Source of the DNA: Candidatus Obscuribacter sp.
GTDB taxonomy: Bacteria; Cyanobacteriota; Vampirovibrionia; Obscuribacterales; Obscuribacteraceae
Length of the DNA stretch: 35,502 nt
Reading direction: 5' to 3'
NCBI GenBank assembly: GCA_021772095.1
Contig: JADYXR010000098.1
Coordinates: 1-35,502 of the forward strand
Below the pieces are notes generated by a model. The model was not told the origin of the DNA. It made no database searches and saw nothing but the letters and a program-made list of their open reading frames with translations. A program made the translations under genes and the position numbers. Below are positions 15,854-23,929 of this stretch, piece after piece; position 1 is the stretch's first letter; the number at the start of each line of letters is the position of its first letter.

Positions 15854-16660
15854 ATGAATCAGCTCCCCACCGTTCCCGCTCTCGGGCTCACTGTCTCGAT
15901 ACCGAAGGAGCGAGTGCAGCAAGGATTGGAAGCGCAGATTCACAAGGGCAGCAAGTTAATTGCGGCACCAGCTACGACACCAGAAATTATGGCGCAGCTC
16001 AAAAAGGCAAACTGGGATTGGACGCTGGAAACCAGTAATTTGTTGAAAGAGTGGTTCGTTTCGGAATCGGTCGCTGCGCACTTCAATGCTAATGTTTATT
16101 TCGAACCTAGTTTGAAAGTGGATGACTTCCAACGCGACCTCGATGAGTTTCCACATATCGTCAGAGGACGCATCGATCGACTCCTCGGGCTGCATAAGGT
16201 TGCCGTTGTAATTCCAGAACCTCCGTGCGGTGATTTCATCGCGGCGCAGTTTCACCCGGCGATTTATCACGCTACGTGGAAGCCTTACGAGCGCGCGCAA
16301 TATGGTCAAGCAATCAACTTAGCCGTGCAAGAAGTAGAAGACGCAATCAAGCTCGCTACTTCTGGCAGCATTCAAGAAACCGGCGTCGCACTGGTTCGCA
16401 AAGCATTTGATCCAGAAGGTGGTCCACTCCTCGACGCGGAATACAGTGCAACTGACAATCAAGGCGTCGCCGATTTGCTCGCCGGTTTCTTCGGTCGCTA
16501 CAAAGGCATGTCACCGAATACAGTGCTCGATCCAAAACAGGTCGCGCGCGTACTTTCGCTGGCAAGCTATCTGATGTATATCATGGACCTGCGCAAGCCG
16601 AAGAAAGAAGATAAGCCAGCTGAATCTGAATTCGAATTTGAATTCCTCAAGCCGGACTAA
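15854..16660 (+). CDS. conserved-looking cytoplasmic protein, unknown function
   Basis: This encodes 268 residues with gagg about eight nt before the ATG. There is no signal peptide or membrane span. The protein is mixed alpha/beta: a KLIAAPATTPEIM segment, a helical part with LLKEWFVSESVAAHFN, a middle region with FPHIVRGRIDRLLGLHKV and AVVIPEP, a C-terminal helical part with ETGVALVRKAFD, and an acidic Glu/Phe-rich end. I do not recognise a family. It follows the repeat-protein gene by 170 nt and precedes the ABC exporter genes by about 280 nt, so it may be its own transcription unit. Confidence 0.75.
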   Translation: MNQLPTVPALGLTVSIPKERVQQGLEAQIHKGSKLIAAPATTPEIMAQLKKANWDWTLETSNLLKEWFVSESVAAHFNANVYFEPSLKVDDFQRDLDEFPHIVRGRIDRLLGLHKVAVVIPEPPCGDFIAAQFHPAIYHATWKPYERAQYGQAINLAVQEVEDAIKLATSGSIQETGVALVRKAFDPEGGPLLDAEYSATDNQGVADLLAGFFGRYKGMSPNTVLDPKQVARVLSLASYLMYIMDLRKPKKEDKPAESEFEFEFLKPD

Positions 16661-16941
16661 ACGATTAATCGGATCAAATCAATCGATCATCAATCAGCGG
16701 ATCTAGCGACCGACTCAAAAGAACAATCGGACTTGACCAGTCAATGTTGATTCTGATTCGCGCACTCGATCCCGATGTATATCCATTCGGTCGCCTGTAT
16801 GGACGGTAACTCACGTACCTGCGCGATACTTTTGGCCTGACTTCGCTTAACTAGCAGCCGAACGAAAAGCTCGCTGGATGCCGCGCTTGAAAGATTGAAT
16901 TGCACTCATTGAAACGCGATCAGTGCTCTGCGGCGGATACA

Positions 16942-17793
16942 ATGTTTCACATGGCACAGCCCGTGATGACCGATGTATATCTATCGCATGGCTTTCGAGA
17001 TCCACTTTCTGTGCGAGCCTCGCGAGAGCTCAATTCGCTGTGGCGTTACAAAGACTGTGTGCCGACGTTCGTCATCAACAATTTACGGCGTCGATATCAG
17101 CGTTCAGTGCTCGGATTTTTCTGGAGCTTACTAAACCCGCTGCTGATGATGACAATCATGACCGTCGTCTTTTCGGTGTTCTTCAACAAAGAGCCTCGCG
17201 ACTTCGCTTTGTATGTGTTCAGTGGTCTGCTGCCCTGGTCGTTCATGAGTGCGACGATGACCTCTGGGTGCGGTTCGATTGTGGAAGCCGAATCTTATTT
17301 GAAGAAGTTGCCGGTACCAAAACTGATCTTCCCTCTGGTGCATGTTGCTACCGAAGCCACTAACTTCGTTTTAAGTCTTCTTGCGCTGGCTATCCTCGGC
17401 GCGGCGCTCGGGCTGCCGTTTCAACTCTCTAGTTTACTTTTGCCACTTGCGGTCGTTCCCATTGTCGCCTTCACGCTTGGTATCACTATGCTACTAGCGG
17501 TGAGCACGGTTTACTTTCGAGATATCGCTCACATCGTCGCCGTGTCACTGGGCGGAATCTTCTATCTCACACCGATCCTCTACCCGGTATCGGCAGTGCC
17601 TGAGCGCTTCCGTGAGTGGTATCAATTCAATCCATTCTTTCAACAATTCAATTTATTGCGTGCTCTCGTCTGCGATGGTCGACTACCTTCCGTGCAAGAA
17701 TGGTCGATCGCAATCGCACTATCGGTGGTGGCGCTCTCCGTTGGAACGTTTGTTTACTTGTGGAGGGAGCGCGATATCGTTTATCGCCTGTAA
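16942..17793 (+). CDS. ABC-2 type exporter permease (Wzm/TagG-like)
   Basis: This encodes 283 residues from ATG 16942. Start options include TTG 16900 and ATGs at 16951 and 16966; none has a good Shine-Dalgarno, so the start is uncertain. The family hallmark is the amphipathic stretch before the first span, RRRYQRSVLGFFWSLLNPLL, followed by about six membrane spans and the late motif LTPILYPVSAVPERF ... NPF. Such permeases export O-antigen, capsule or teichoic-acid-type glycans across the inner membrane with a Wzt/TagH ATPase, which is encoded 3 nt downstream. No sugar-synthesis genes are adjacent, so the cargo is unknown. Confidence 0.85.
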   Translation: MFHMAQPVMTDVYLSHGFRDPLSVRASRELNSLWRYKDCVPTFVINNLRRRYQRSVLGFFWSLLNPLLMMTIMTVVFSVFFNKEPRDFALYVFSGLLPWSFMSATMTSGCGSIVEAESYLKKLPVPKLIFPLVHVATEATNFVLSLLALAILGAALGLPFQLSSLLLPLAVVPIVAFTLGITMLLAVSTVYFRDIAHIVAVSLGGIFYLTPILYPVSAVPERFREWYQFNPFFQQFNLLRALVCDGRLPSVQEWSIAIALSVVALSVGTFVYLWRERDIVYRL

Positions 17794-17796
17794 TCT

Positions 17797-18600
17797 ATGA
17801 AACCACATGTGAAACTTAGTGATACCACTTTGACGTTCTCGATGTACGGCAATAGTTCTGCGAGTCTAAAAGAATGGTTTCTTCAGTTCACTAGTGCAAA
17901 ACGAAATCATCACACTGAGCTGACCTTCAACGCACTAAAAAACGTCAATCTGAATATAGATGCCGGCGAAGTCGTAGGTGTCATCGGATTAAACGGCGCC
18001 GGCAAATCAACGCTTCTGAAGACCATCAGCGGCATCTACCCGCCTCACGAAGGCAGCGTTAATGTCGCAGGCTCCGTGACACCGCTAATAGAACTCGGTA
18101 CCAGCTTCGATATTCAACTGACTGGTCGCGAAAACATCTTGATCAACTGGGTTATGCTCGGTCGCGCCGTGCCACCACTAAAAGAATTGGAATCGCAAAT
18201 TATTGAATTTGCAGAACTTCAAGAGTTTATCGATATGCCCGTCAAATATTATTCGTCTGGCATGGTGGCACGTCTGGCGTTTTCGATTGCAACTGCGATC
18301 AGACCTGACATTCTGTTAATCGATGAAGTCTTTTCCACTGGTGATGAGCGTTTCGTCGAAAAGGCAATTAGTAGAATGCTGCAACTTATTGATAGTGCCA
18401 ATCTAGTTTTATTCGTTTCGCACAATTTAAACATGGTCAAACAAGTTTGCAATCGTGTAATCGTAATGCATCGAGGTAGTGTTTTCGCTGACGGAAAACC
18501 AGAAGAGATGATTCCGCTATACCTTGATTCGATAGTGCACGGAGCCGAGCGTGCGAACCTCGTACCAGCCGGAGTCTTGAAGACCGGGATGAGGACCTAA
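17797..18600 (+). CDS. ABC exporter ATPase (Wzt/TagH-like)
   Basis: This encodes 267 residues. Walker A is GLNGAGKST (64-72). The signature is the variant YSSGM (152-156) typical of polysaccharide exporters, Walker B is DILLIDE (171-177), followed by STGDERF, and the switch histidine is in VSHN. It has the short form, without the C-terminal carbohydrate-binding domain seen in O-antigen Wzt proteins. The ATG is three nt after the permease stop, so the two genes form one operon. It converges on the DUF692 gene. It would energise export by the neighbouring permease. Confidence 0.9.
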   Translation: MKPHVKLSDTTLTFSMYGNSSASLKEWFLQFTSAKRNHHTELTFNALKNVNLNIDAGEVVGVIGLNGAGKSTLLKTISGIYPPHEGSVNVAGSVTPLIELGTSFDIQLTGRENILINWVMLGRAVPPLKELESQIIEFAELQEFIDMPVKYYSSGMVARLAFSIATAIRPDILLIDEVFSTGDERFVEKAISRMLQLIDSANLVLFVSHNLNMVKQVCNRVIVMHRGSVFADGKPEEMIPLYLDSIVHGAERANLVPAGVLKTGMRT

Positions 18601-18601
18601 G

Positions 18602-18641
18602 CAAGCGACGGAGAGCCGCTGAGCGGATCGATGGTCGCTTG
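18602..18641. terminator. hairpin between convergent genes
   Basis: CAAGCGAC (18602-18609) pairs with GTCGCTTG (18634-18641), with a smaller CCGC-TGA-GCGG stem inside. There is no T-run, so it is only a possible bidirectional stop. Confidence 0.3.
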
Positions 18642-18663
18642 TCAGTCTCGTGACCGTCGGAGT

Positions 18664-19842
18664 CTAATTGACGGTTTTAACGCCCCACTTTTTAATTAGC
18701 TCTTGTCCTACTTCCAGCATGCGAAGTTCCATCGAATCGATGTAGTCGGAGACTGACGTGAATCTCTTGTCACGCTTTAGCTCATCTTTGATTGATTCGG
18801 CGTTTTTTCGATTGTCTGCAAGGAGCATGAAGAGTGTAGATTGAAGTTCTTCGAGGCATTGTGGATCGACGTTACCACCTGTATCCGTATTCTCGCGAAC
18901 CCAATTAGTCATTTCTCTTTGAAATGGAACTTCGAATGGAACTGCACCGCCTGTGATGGCACGCTTTTCGTTCACTTTACTGACGATTTTCTTAAGGTCA
19001 CGAAACTCATTCGCGAATTCTTTCTTGCTCGCCTTATTTGAGAACGTGTTTCCAAGCCGTTCTAATAGAACCACCTTTGCGTTCGGGCAAAGCTTCAAAA
19101 CGTCCGGCAATAGCGTGAACAACTCCGATGGAACAGGTCCATCATGCGTGTCCCGGCGGATGGATTTATCGGTATAACCCATTTTGGATTCGCTGAAAGA
19201 GCCGCCTGAGATGTGAATCTCCATCACTCGTTCTAGAGGATACGATTGAATCAGTTCCAAAATCGGAATGCCGAAGTTGATTGATTGGCAATGAATGTTG
19301 TGTATGTCGAGCACAAGAAATCCATTAATAGGAGCGACTAGGGAGTCCAGGAAACGACCCTGATCCTCGACATCTCGAGTTCCAAATGCCATTGCCAAAT
19401 TTTCAATACCGACTGGACCTCCGGTGATTCGATGGATGCGCTGGAGGTTTTCCTGACCAGTTTCGACTGCACGCTTGCAGAGTGGTACCGGAAATGGTGC
19501 CGCGAAAGTATAGTCACCTGCTCGTGCAAATCCGAAGTGTTCCGAGATATGCGCATATTGCCGACTGGCGACTTCGATTTTTAAATTTTCCAACCAACGA
19601 TCCTGCACCGTCGTCCACTTGTCTGACATTGCAGAATATTGCACGCCATGCCCGCTCAGGCGTCCTTCACTACCATAAAAGGAAAGCAGCCCATCAAGCC
19701 AGCTGGGAACTCCTCGCTCTCCCCATCCCATATCGAAAGACCACTCGATCCAATCGACGATGCCTTCTTCGAAAACCGGATATACCGATTCCCTGAAATC
19801 ATCTTCCGGCATCATCGACAAGCCCGCGAAAATTTCAGTCAT
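18664..19842 (-). CDS. DUF692 / MNIO-family iron oxidase with C-terminal extension
   Basis: This encodes 392 residues with no signal peptide. Residues ~1-265 show the DUF692 TIM-barrel metal motifs in order: GHGVQYS (His65), SEHFGFA (Glu101, His102), IEN (Glu147), LDIHNIH (Asp179), MEIHISGG (Glu208, His210), DTHDGPVP (Asp231, His233) and LLERLG (Glu261). Known members (MbnB, TglH, bufferin enzymes) use two or three irons to oxidise cysteine or other residues of ribosomal peptides. Residues ~265-392 are an extra, mainly helical part; such enzymes usually need a partner protein, and no partner gene is seen, so the extension might replace it (inference). Two Cys-ended peptide genes lie directly upstream, the nearer 18 nt away. 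The Shine-Dalgarno is weak, consistent with coupling. Confidence 0.85.
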   Translation of the reverse strand: MTEIFAGLSMMPEDDFRESVYPVFEEGIVDWIEWSFDMGWGERGVPSWLDGLLSFYGSEGRLSGHGVQYSAMSDKWTTVQDRWLENLKIEVASRQYAHISEHFGFARAGDYTFAAPFPVPLCKRAVETGQENLQRIHRITGGPVGIENLAMAFGTRDVEDQGRFLDSLVAPINGFLVLDIHNIHCQSINFGIPILELIQSYPLERVMEIHISGGSFSESKMGYTDKSIRRDTHDGPVPSELFTLLPDVLKLCPNAKVVLLERLGNTFSNKASKKEFANEFRDLKKIVSKVNEKRAITGGAVPFEVPFQREMTNWVRENTDTGGNVDPQCLEELQSTLFMLLADNRKNAESIKDELKRDKRFTSVSDYIDSMELRMLEVGQELIKKWGVKTVN

Positions 19843-19860
19843 GAGCCGCAGTCCCGATGG

Positions 19861-20091
19861 TTAGCCCATTCCGCATGCTGGGCAGGGCTCCGATCTGGTT
19901 AACCGATCGGGTGGAGGGACGTTGGCATCGGGAAGCGTTAATCCTTTGATGGTTTCCGGAGCGAACTTCGCGCACATTCCCCAAAACAATCCACCCATGC
20001 CGGCAAGCGCCATTAAAACGACGGCAAATATCGCCACCCCATTATTCTTTTTGCCACTGATCCCATCGAGCAAATTGTTCGGCAATTTCAT
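19861..20091 (-). CDS. putative precursor / membrane-anchored peptide ending CPACGMG
   Basis: This encodes 76 residues. It has an N-terminal MKLPNNLLDG, a lysine-rich turn, one membrane span at ~19-39 with small residues, then WGMC (Cys40), a polar linker with PPP, and the end CPACGMG (Cys70, Cys73). gagggg lies six nt before the ATG. It is a paralogue of the peptide at 20125-20343: same start, span position, WG-x-C and CxxCG-x-G end, but a different linker. The positive-inside rule puts the C-terminus outside the cytoplasm. Placed 18 nt before the DUF692 enzyme, it is the best candidate substrate. Alternatively it is a small metal-binding membrane protein. Confidence 0.75.
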   Translation of the reverse strand: MKLPNNLLDGISGKKNNGVAIFAVVLMALAGMGGLFWGMCAKFAPETIKGLTLPDANVPPPDRLTRSEPCPACGMG

Positions 20092-20124
20092 GCGCAGCCC
20101 CTCATTGTTGTCGAAATTGGTGGT

Positions 20125-20343
20125 TTAGCCAAGACCGCATCCCGTGCAGGGAGGACGAAGCCATTCGAAGAACGCAATTGCGTGATTCTTAAAATAGAGT
20201 TCGGCACATCCCTTATCGGATTTGCACGTGCCCCAGATGATGCCGCTGACGCCTGCCGTGATCATAATAAAAAAGGATAAAGCCGTGAGTCCTCTTGGAC
20301 CCCTACGTCTCATCCCCGTCAGTAGATCGCCTGGCAGTTTCAT
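20125..20343 (-). CDS. putative precursor / membrane-anchored peptide ending CTGCGLG
   Basis: This encodes 72 residues, with agagg eight nt before the ATG. It begins MKLPGDLLTG, then a basic RRRGPR turn, a membrane span at ~19-37, WGTC (Cys40), an additional Cys46, a linker, and the end PPCTGCGLG (Cys66, Cys69). It is the first gene of the apparent peptide-peptide-enzyme unit, 33 nt before the second peptide gene. Only the ends and the span are conserved between the two peptides, which is what one expects of a recognition region plus a modified core. No homologue is recognised. Confidence 0.75.
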   Translation of the reverse strand: MKLPGDLLTGMRRRGPRGLTALSFFIMITAGVSGIIWGTCKSDKGCAELYFKNHAIAFFEWLRPPCTGCGLG

Positions 20344-20392
20344 CTAGAAGCCTCTTGAATCGGTGGCTGCTTTGCCACCACTTATTGCGCTC

Positions 20393-20421
20393 ACTATATT
20401 GATGTTAGACGATCGGTTCAC
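20393..20421 (-). promoter_or_regulatory. candidate promoter of the peptide/DUF692 operon
   Basis: On the minus strand, GTGAAC (20421-20416) and TATAGT (20398-20393) are separated by 17 nt, about 50 nt before the first peptide gene. The match to the -35 consensus is partial. Confidence 0.4.
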
Positions 20422-20453
20422 GCGTGTGACTGGGAAAGGCAATCTGTTCGCTT

Positions 20454-20486
20454 CAGGGTTTCCCCTGTATATGTCAGGGCTCCCTG
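20454..20486 (-). promoter_or_regulatory. alternating CAGGG/CCCTG hairpins before the peptide operon
   Basis: CAGGG (20454-20458), CCCTG (20463-20467), CAGGG (20475-20479) and CCCTG (20482-20486) alternate. The second element can pair with the first or with the third, giving mutually exclusive hairpins. They follow the stop of the Pro-rich protein gene directly. They may terminate or attenuate read-through into the peptide genes. Confidence 0.4.
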
Positions 20487-20488
20487 GA

Positions 20489-21658
20489 CTAATACAATTC
20501 TATTCTTTCCAATTGCGGTTGTTGTCCGCCCTGCGGACGATCGCCCGGAACTGGAGCTGTTATTGGGGCAGCACCGCCCATAGTGGCTGATGAATTGTCG
20601 GCTTTTTCTGAATATGAGGTGGAAGAGCGGCGTGGATGGCTGTAAGCTCTTGCCGGTTCAGGAAAGAGTGCCTGTGTTTGCTGTGACAGCGCAGGCCTCG
20701 ATGACGGCGGTAATTTGGCTGTGACAGGAACAGAAACAGGAACGCTTGGTGCTGCTTGTTTTGGAATCTCAAGATTGAGGAATTTGTTTTTCGGTGCTGA
20801 TGAAATGTTTTTCGCTGGTGCGAAACCGACAATGCTAGGCATCGCATATGGTGGCGCGTTGTACATAGCCATTTGACTGACGGGAATTGCATACGCCGTT
20901 GGAGGTGGTGGCGGAATCAGTCCGGAGCCTGAGCCGAATGACGATGAGCGCGCCACTCGTGGCATCGAATTTTGTGATGCTCTGCCTGCTTTGCGTGTTG
21001 ATTTGTTCGATTGCGCCTTTGCGGTTCTATTTCCGTAAGAGCGCTTACCTTTTTTATTGGGCTGTGAAAGATTTGTTGGCGTTGAATTTGTTTGAGCGAC
21101 TGTTGGTTCAGTTTTCAGTTGCTGCTTTGGAAAAATTGGTGCAGGCAATGGTGGCATCTTCGCCACGATTTCTGCGGCGAGCCTGTCGATTCCGCCCGGA
21201 ATGAAGTAGACGAAACTGCCGAGGGTCACCGCGCATAGTGCCGCGAAAACAAACAATAATTTGAGGGAGCCTTCTTTCTCGCGATGATACTCCGCTCGAT
21301 TAGCGTCGTACCAATCCGGATCGTAAACTCTTCGGGCGGTTGCTCCCTCGAACGCGGTTTGCGATGCTGCATCGAAACCAGCTCCCAGAGCCACATCGTT
21401 GAAGAAACTCATCGACACTTTGACGTTGGTTCCGTCTGAAAGTCGAAGCGCCAGGTCGGAGCACGAGGCGATGTCGTCGGCTTCCATCGGCACTGTCGTT
21501 TGAGCCGCTAAACAGACAACCCTGTTGGTGCCTGGTTGTATGATGCGCTTCGCCAGCGACACTTGCATGGTTGGTGCTAATCCCGTTCCGATCGGTTCAA
21601 CCGAAATCGCGCGGGAGTCTTCCTCTACAGAGGATGGGATGAGTTGCGTTCCTTTCAT
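20489..21658 (-). CDS. single-span protein with Pro/Ser-rich extracytoplasmic region
   Basis: This encodes 389 residues from ATG 21658; a TTG six codons upstream (21676) is an alternative and neither has a strong Shine-Dalgarno. The N-terminal ~120 residues form a compact domain with MQVSLAKRIIQPGTNRVVCL and SDLALRLSDGTNVKVS strands, probably cytoplasmic. One membrane span lies at about 132-155 (LKLLFVFAALCAVTLGSFVY). The rest is long, basic and Pro/Ser/Gln-rich without clear fold and includes a PPPPP run. I do not recognise it. It is on the same strand as, and 145 nt upstream of, the peptide/DUF692 genes, so it could belong with them, but a promoter-like site and hairpins separate them. Confidence 0.7.
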   Translation of the reverse strand: MKGTQLIPSSVEEDSRAISVEPIGTGLAPTMQVSLAKRIIQPGTNRVVCLAAQTTVPMEADDIASCSDLALRLSDGTNVKVSMSFFNDVALGAGFDAASQTAFEGATARRVYDPDWYDANRAEYHREKEGSLKLLFVFAALCAVTLGSFVYFIPGGIDRLAAEIVAKMPPLPAPIFPKQQLKTEPTVAQTNSTPTNLSQPNKKGKRSYGNRTAKAQSNKSTRKAGRASQNSMPRVARSSSFGSGSGLIPPPPPTAYAIPVSQMAMYNAPPYAMPSIVGFAPAKNISSAPKNKFLNLEIPKQAAPSVPVSVPVTAKLPPSSRPALSQQTQALFPEPARAYSHPRRSSTSYSEKADNSSATMGGAAPITAPVPGDRPQGGQQPQLERIELY

Positions 21659-21676
21659 TCTCAAACTCGGCTTCAA

Positions 21677-22043
21677 TGAATGTCTGCAAAGCTACGCCTT
21701 CTAGCTCACTAGACGTAGGGTTTATACCCGCGACCGCTATGTGTTCTAACTGCCAGTGCCGACCTGATGGTCAAATCCAAGCTTGCAGTTTCGATTGAGA
21801 GACCGCAAACACAGACACCGTGCGAGTTTCGGCAAGCCCTCATGCTGGAGTTGACGAGCACTCATCTCGTTACATTGCAGCGACTATTCTTTCAGTCGAG
21901 AGCGCTGCAAGCTCCTCCTGTCAGGACTTGCAAGGGCACTGAAGCTTTCAGCTCATACCAGGGTTGCTCTAGAAAATAGAAAAATGGTCGGCCGCATGCG
22001 CGACCGACCAAAAAATTCTGTTAGCGAAGAACCTGACGGAAGA
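21677..22043. other. gene-free region holding the typA terminator
   Basis: Apart from the terminator at 21973-22017 the stretch shows no supported gene. It should also contain the promoter of the Pro-rich protein gene, but no convincing boxes were identified. Confidence 0.5.
21973..22017 (-). terminator. intrinsic terminator of typA (possibly bidirectional)
   Basis: The 7-bp stem TGGTCGG (21985-21991) / CCGACCA (22004-22010) has a 12-nt loop. On the minus strand it is followed by TTTTTCTATTTT; on the plus strand by aaaaaattct. It lies 34 nt past the typA stop. Confidence 0.8.
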
Positions 22044-23846
22044 CTATCTCTTCAGTTGACGCTTCCGCATGCGAACGCTGGTTGGCGTAACTTCTAGAAG
22101 CTCGTCTGACTCGATGTATTCGAGACACTTTTCGAGGTTCATTTCGATTGGAGCTTGAAGAGCGACCAGGACTTCACCACCGGCGGAGCGCATGTTGGTC
22201 AGTTTCTTCGTTTTGCAAACGTTGATGCTGAGGTCTTGTGCGCGGGAGTGTTCGCCGACAATCATGCCACCATAAACTCTGACACCAGGGTTGATGAAGA
22301 ATACTCCGCGGTCTTCTGCCATTTGGATGGCATACGCAGTTGCGGTTCCTTCTTCCCATCCGATCAGAACGCCATTTCTTTGTCTGACGATATCACCGCA
22401 GTATGGACGATATTCAAGGAATGCGTGAGTCATAACACCGTTGCCGCGCGTCATGCGCAAGAATTCTGAGCGGAATCCGATCAAGCCACGAGTTGGAATC
22501 ACGAATTCGAGAAGCGCAGTTGTGCCTTCGACTGCCATGTTTTGCAGTTCGCCGCGACGTGGTCCGAGACTTTGCATAACGGCGCCGGTGTATTCATCCG
22601 GGACGTCGACGATCAGTTTTTCGAACGGCTCGCAATTTTGTCCGTTGATTTCTTTCAAGATTACTTCTGGTCTTGAAACTTGGAATTCGAAACCTTCGCG
22701 TCTCATTGTTTCAATCAAGATGCCCAGGTGAAGCTCGCCTCGACCGCTTACGATAAACGTGTCGGTGCTGTCGGTTTCTTCAAGGCGCATACTGACGTTC
22801 GTTTCTAATTCTTTGAATAGACGCGAGCGCAATTGGCGCGATGTGACGAATTTGCCTTCCTGACCGGCGAATGGACTGTCGTTCACGAGGAAAGACATCT
22901 TCATTGTTGGTTCGTCGACAGGCGTACGTGGAACTTCTTCAGTGACTGAGACATCGCATATGGTGTCACCGACGTTGGCGTCAGGAAAGCCTGCGATTGC
23001 CACGATGTTGCCGGCAAAGGCTTCGGTGGCTTCAATCCGTTTCAGTCCAATGAATGTGAATAGCTTGGAAATTCTTCCAGTAATTCTGCGACCATCTTCC
23101 GTTAATACAGCAAGTTCAGTATTGGGTCTGACCGTGCCGTCGTAAATACGACCGATTACGATTCGTCCGAGATAGTCGCTGTAGTCGAGGATGCTGACCT
23201 GCATTTTGAACGGTTTGTCGATATTCCCTTTCGGGCTCGGGCAATGCTCGAGGATCATGTCGAGAAGTGGTGTCAAATTCTCGCCGGGATCATTTTCAGG
23301 ATCTTTGGTCGCGATGCCTTTGACGCCGGAAGCGAAGATATAAGGGAAGTCGAGCTGATCGTGGTCGGCTCCGAGTTCAACAAACAAATCGAAAACTTTA
23401 TCGACTGCAGGACGCGGATCGATGTTTGGTCTGTCGATTTTGTTGATAACGACGATTGGACGAAGACCGCGTTCGAGAGCCTTTCTCAGAACGAAACGTG
23501 TCTGTGGCATCGGTCCTTCAGCCGCATCTACAACTAGAATCGCGCTGTCCACCATGCCGAGGATACGTTCGACTTCGCCGCCGAAGTCCGCGTGTCCCGG
23601 GGTGTCGATAATGTTGATCAGATGGTCCTTATAATTGACCGCTGTGTTTTTGGCAAGAATTGTGATGCCGCGCTCACGTTCCAAATCATTGGAATCCATG
23701 ACGCAGACTGCGACTTCCTGGTTCGATCTGAAGACGCCCGACTGGTGCAAGAATCCATCGACTAATGTCGTTTTGCCATGGTCGACGTGAGCAATAATGG
23801 CGATATTGCGGATGTGGCTGAGGTCTGAGTTTCCGTTTCCATTCAT
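22044..23846 (-). CDS. typA: ribosome-associated translational GTPase TypA/BipA
   Basis: This encodes 600 residues. GTPase motifs: AHVDHGKTT (G1), the [14 protein letters not shown] segment (G3) and NKIDR (G4). The EF-G-like domains and the TypA C-terminal domain follow ([11 protein letters not shown], then [13 protein letters not shown] and [13 protein letters not shown]). TypA binds the 70S ribosome and aids growth under stress and in the cold. I chose ATG 23846 because it gives the usual family length and leaves space for a promoter; the longer frame from 23885 would put its start only 11 nt from the longest possible start of the divergent rsgA frame. No strong Shine-Dalgarno is seen for either. 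Confidence 0.95.
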   Translation of the reverse strand: MNGNGNSDLSHIRNIAIIAHVDHGKTTLVDGFLHQSGVFRSNQEVAVCVMDSNDLERERGITILAKNTAVNYKDHLINIIDTPGHADFGGEVERILGMVDSAILVVDAAEGPMPQTRFVLRKALERGLRPIVVINKIDRPNIDPRPAVDKVFDLFVELGADHDQLDFPYIFASGVKGIATKDPENDPGENLTPLLDMILEHCPSPKGNIDKPFKMQVSILDYSDYLGRIVIGRIYDGTVRPNTELAVLTEDGRRITGRISKLFTFIGLKRIEATEAFAGNIVAIAGFPDANVGDTICDVSVTEEVPRTPVDEPTMKMSFLVNDSPFAGQEGKFVTSRQLRSRLFKELETNVSMRLEETDSTDTFIVSGRGELHLGILIETMRREGFEFQVSRPEVILKEINGQNCEPFEKLIVDVPDEYTGAVMQSLGPRRGELQNMAVEGTTALLEFVIPTRGLIGFRSEFLRMTRGNGVMTHAFLEYRPYCGDIVRQRNGVLIGWEEGTATAYAIQMAEDRGVFFINPGVRVYGGMIVGEHSRAQDLSINVCKTKKLTNMRSAGGEVLVALQAPIEMNLEKCLEYIESDELLEVTPTSVRMRKRQLKR

Positions 23847-23929
23847 GGTTTGCAAACCGCTTTGGTGTATCCTTAAGTCAATCATGTTTTTTCACAGTGA
23901 GTCGTAAATGGGGTTGTGTTTTAGTTTTT

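Noticed and set aside
16942..18600. ABC exporter as the transporter of the CxxCGxG peptides
   Set aside because: The permease and the YSSGM-type ATPase belong to the polysaccharide exporter class, lie on the opposite strand and converge on the enzyme gene, so a functional link is not supported.
21767..21979. 70-codon plus-strand ORF in the typA downstream region
   Set aside because: No ribosome site, no recognisable product and it runs into the typA terminator.
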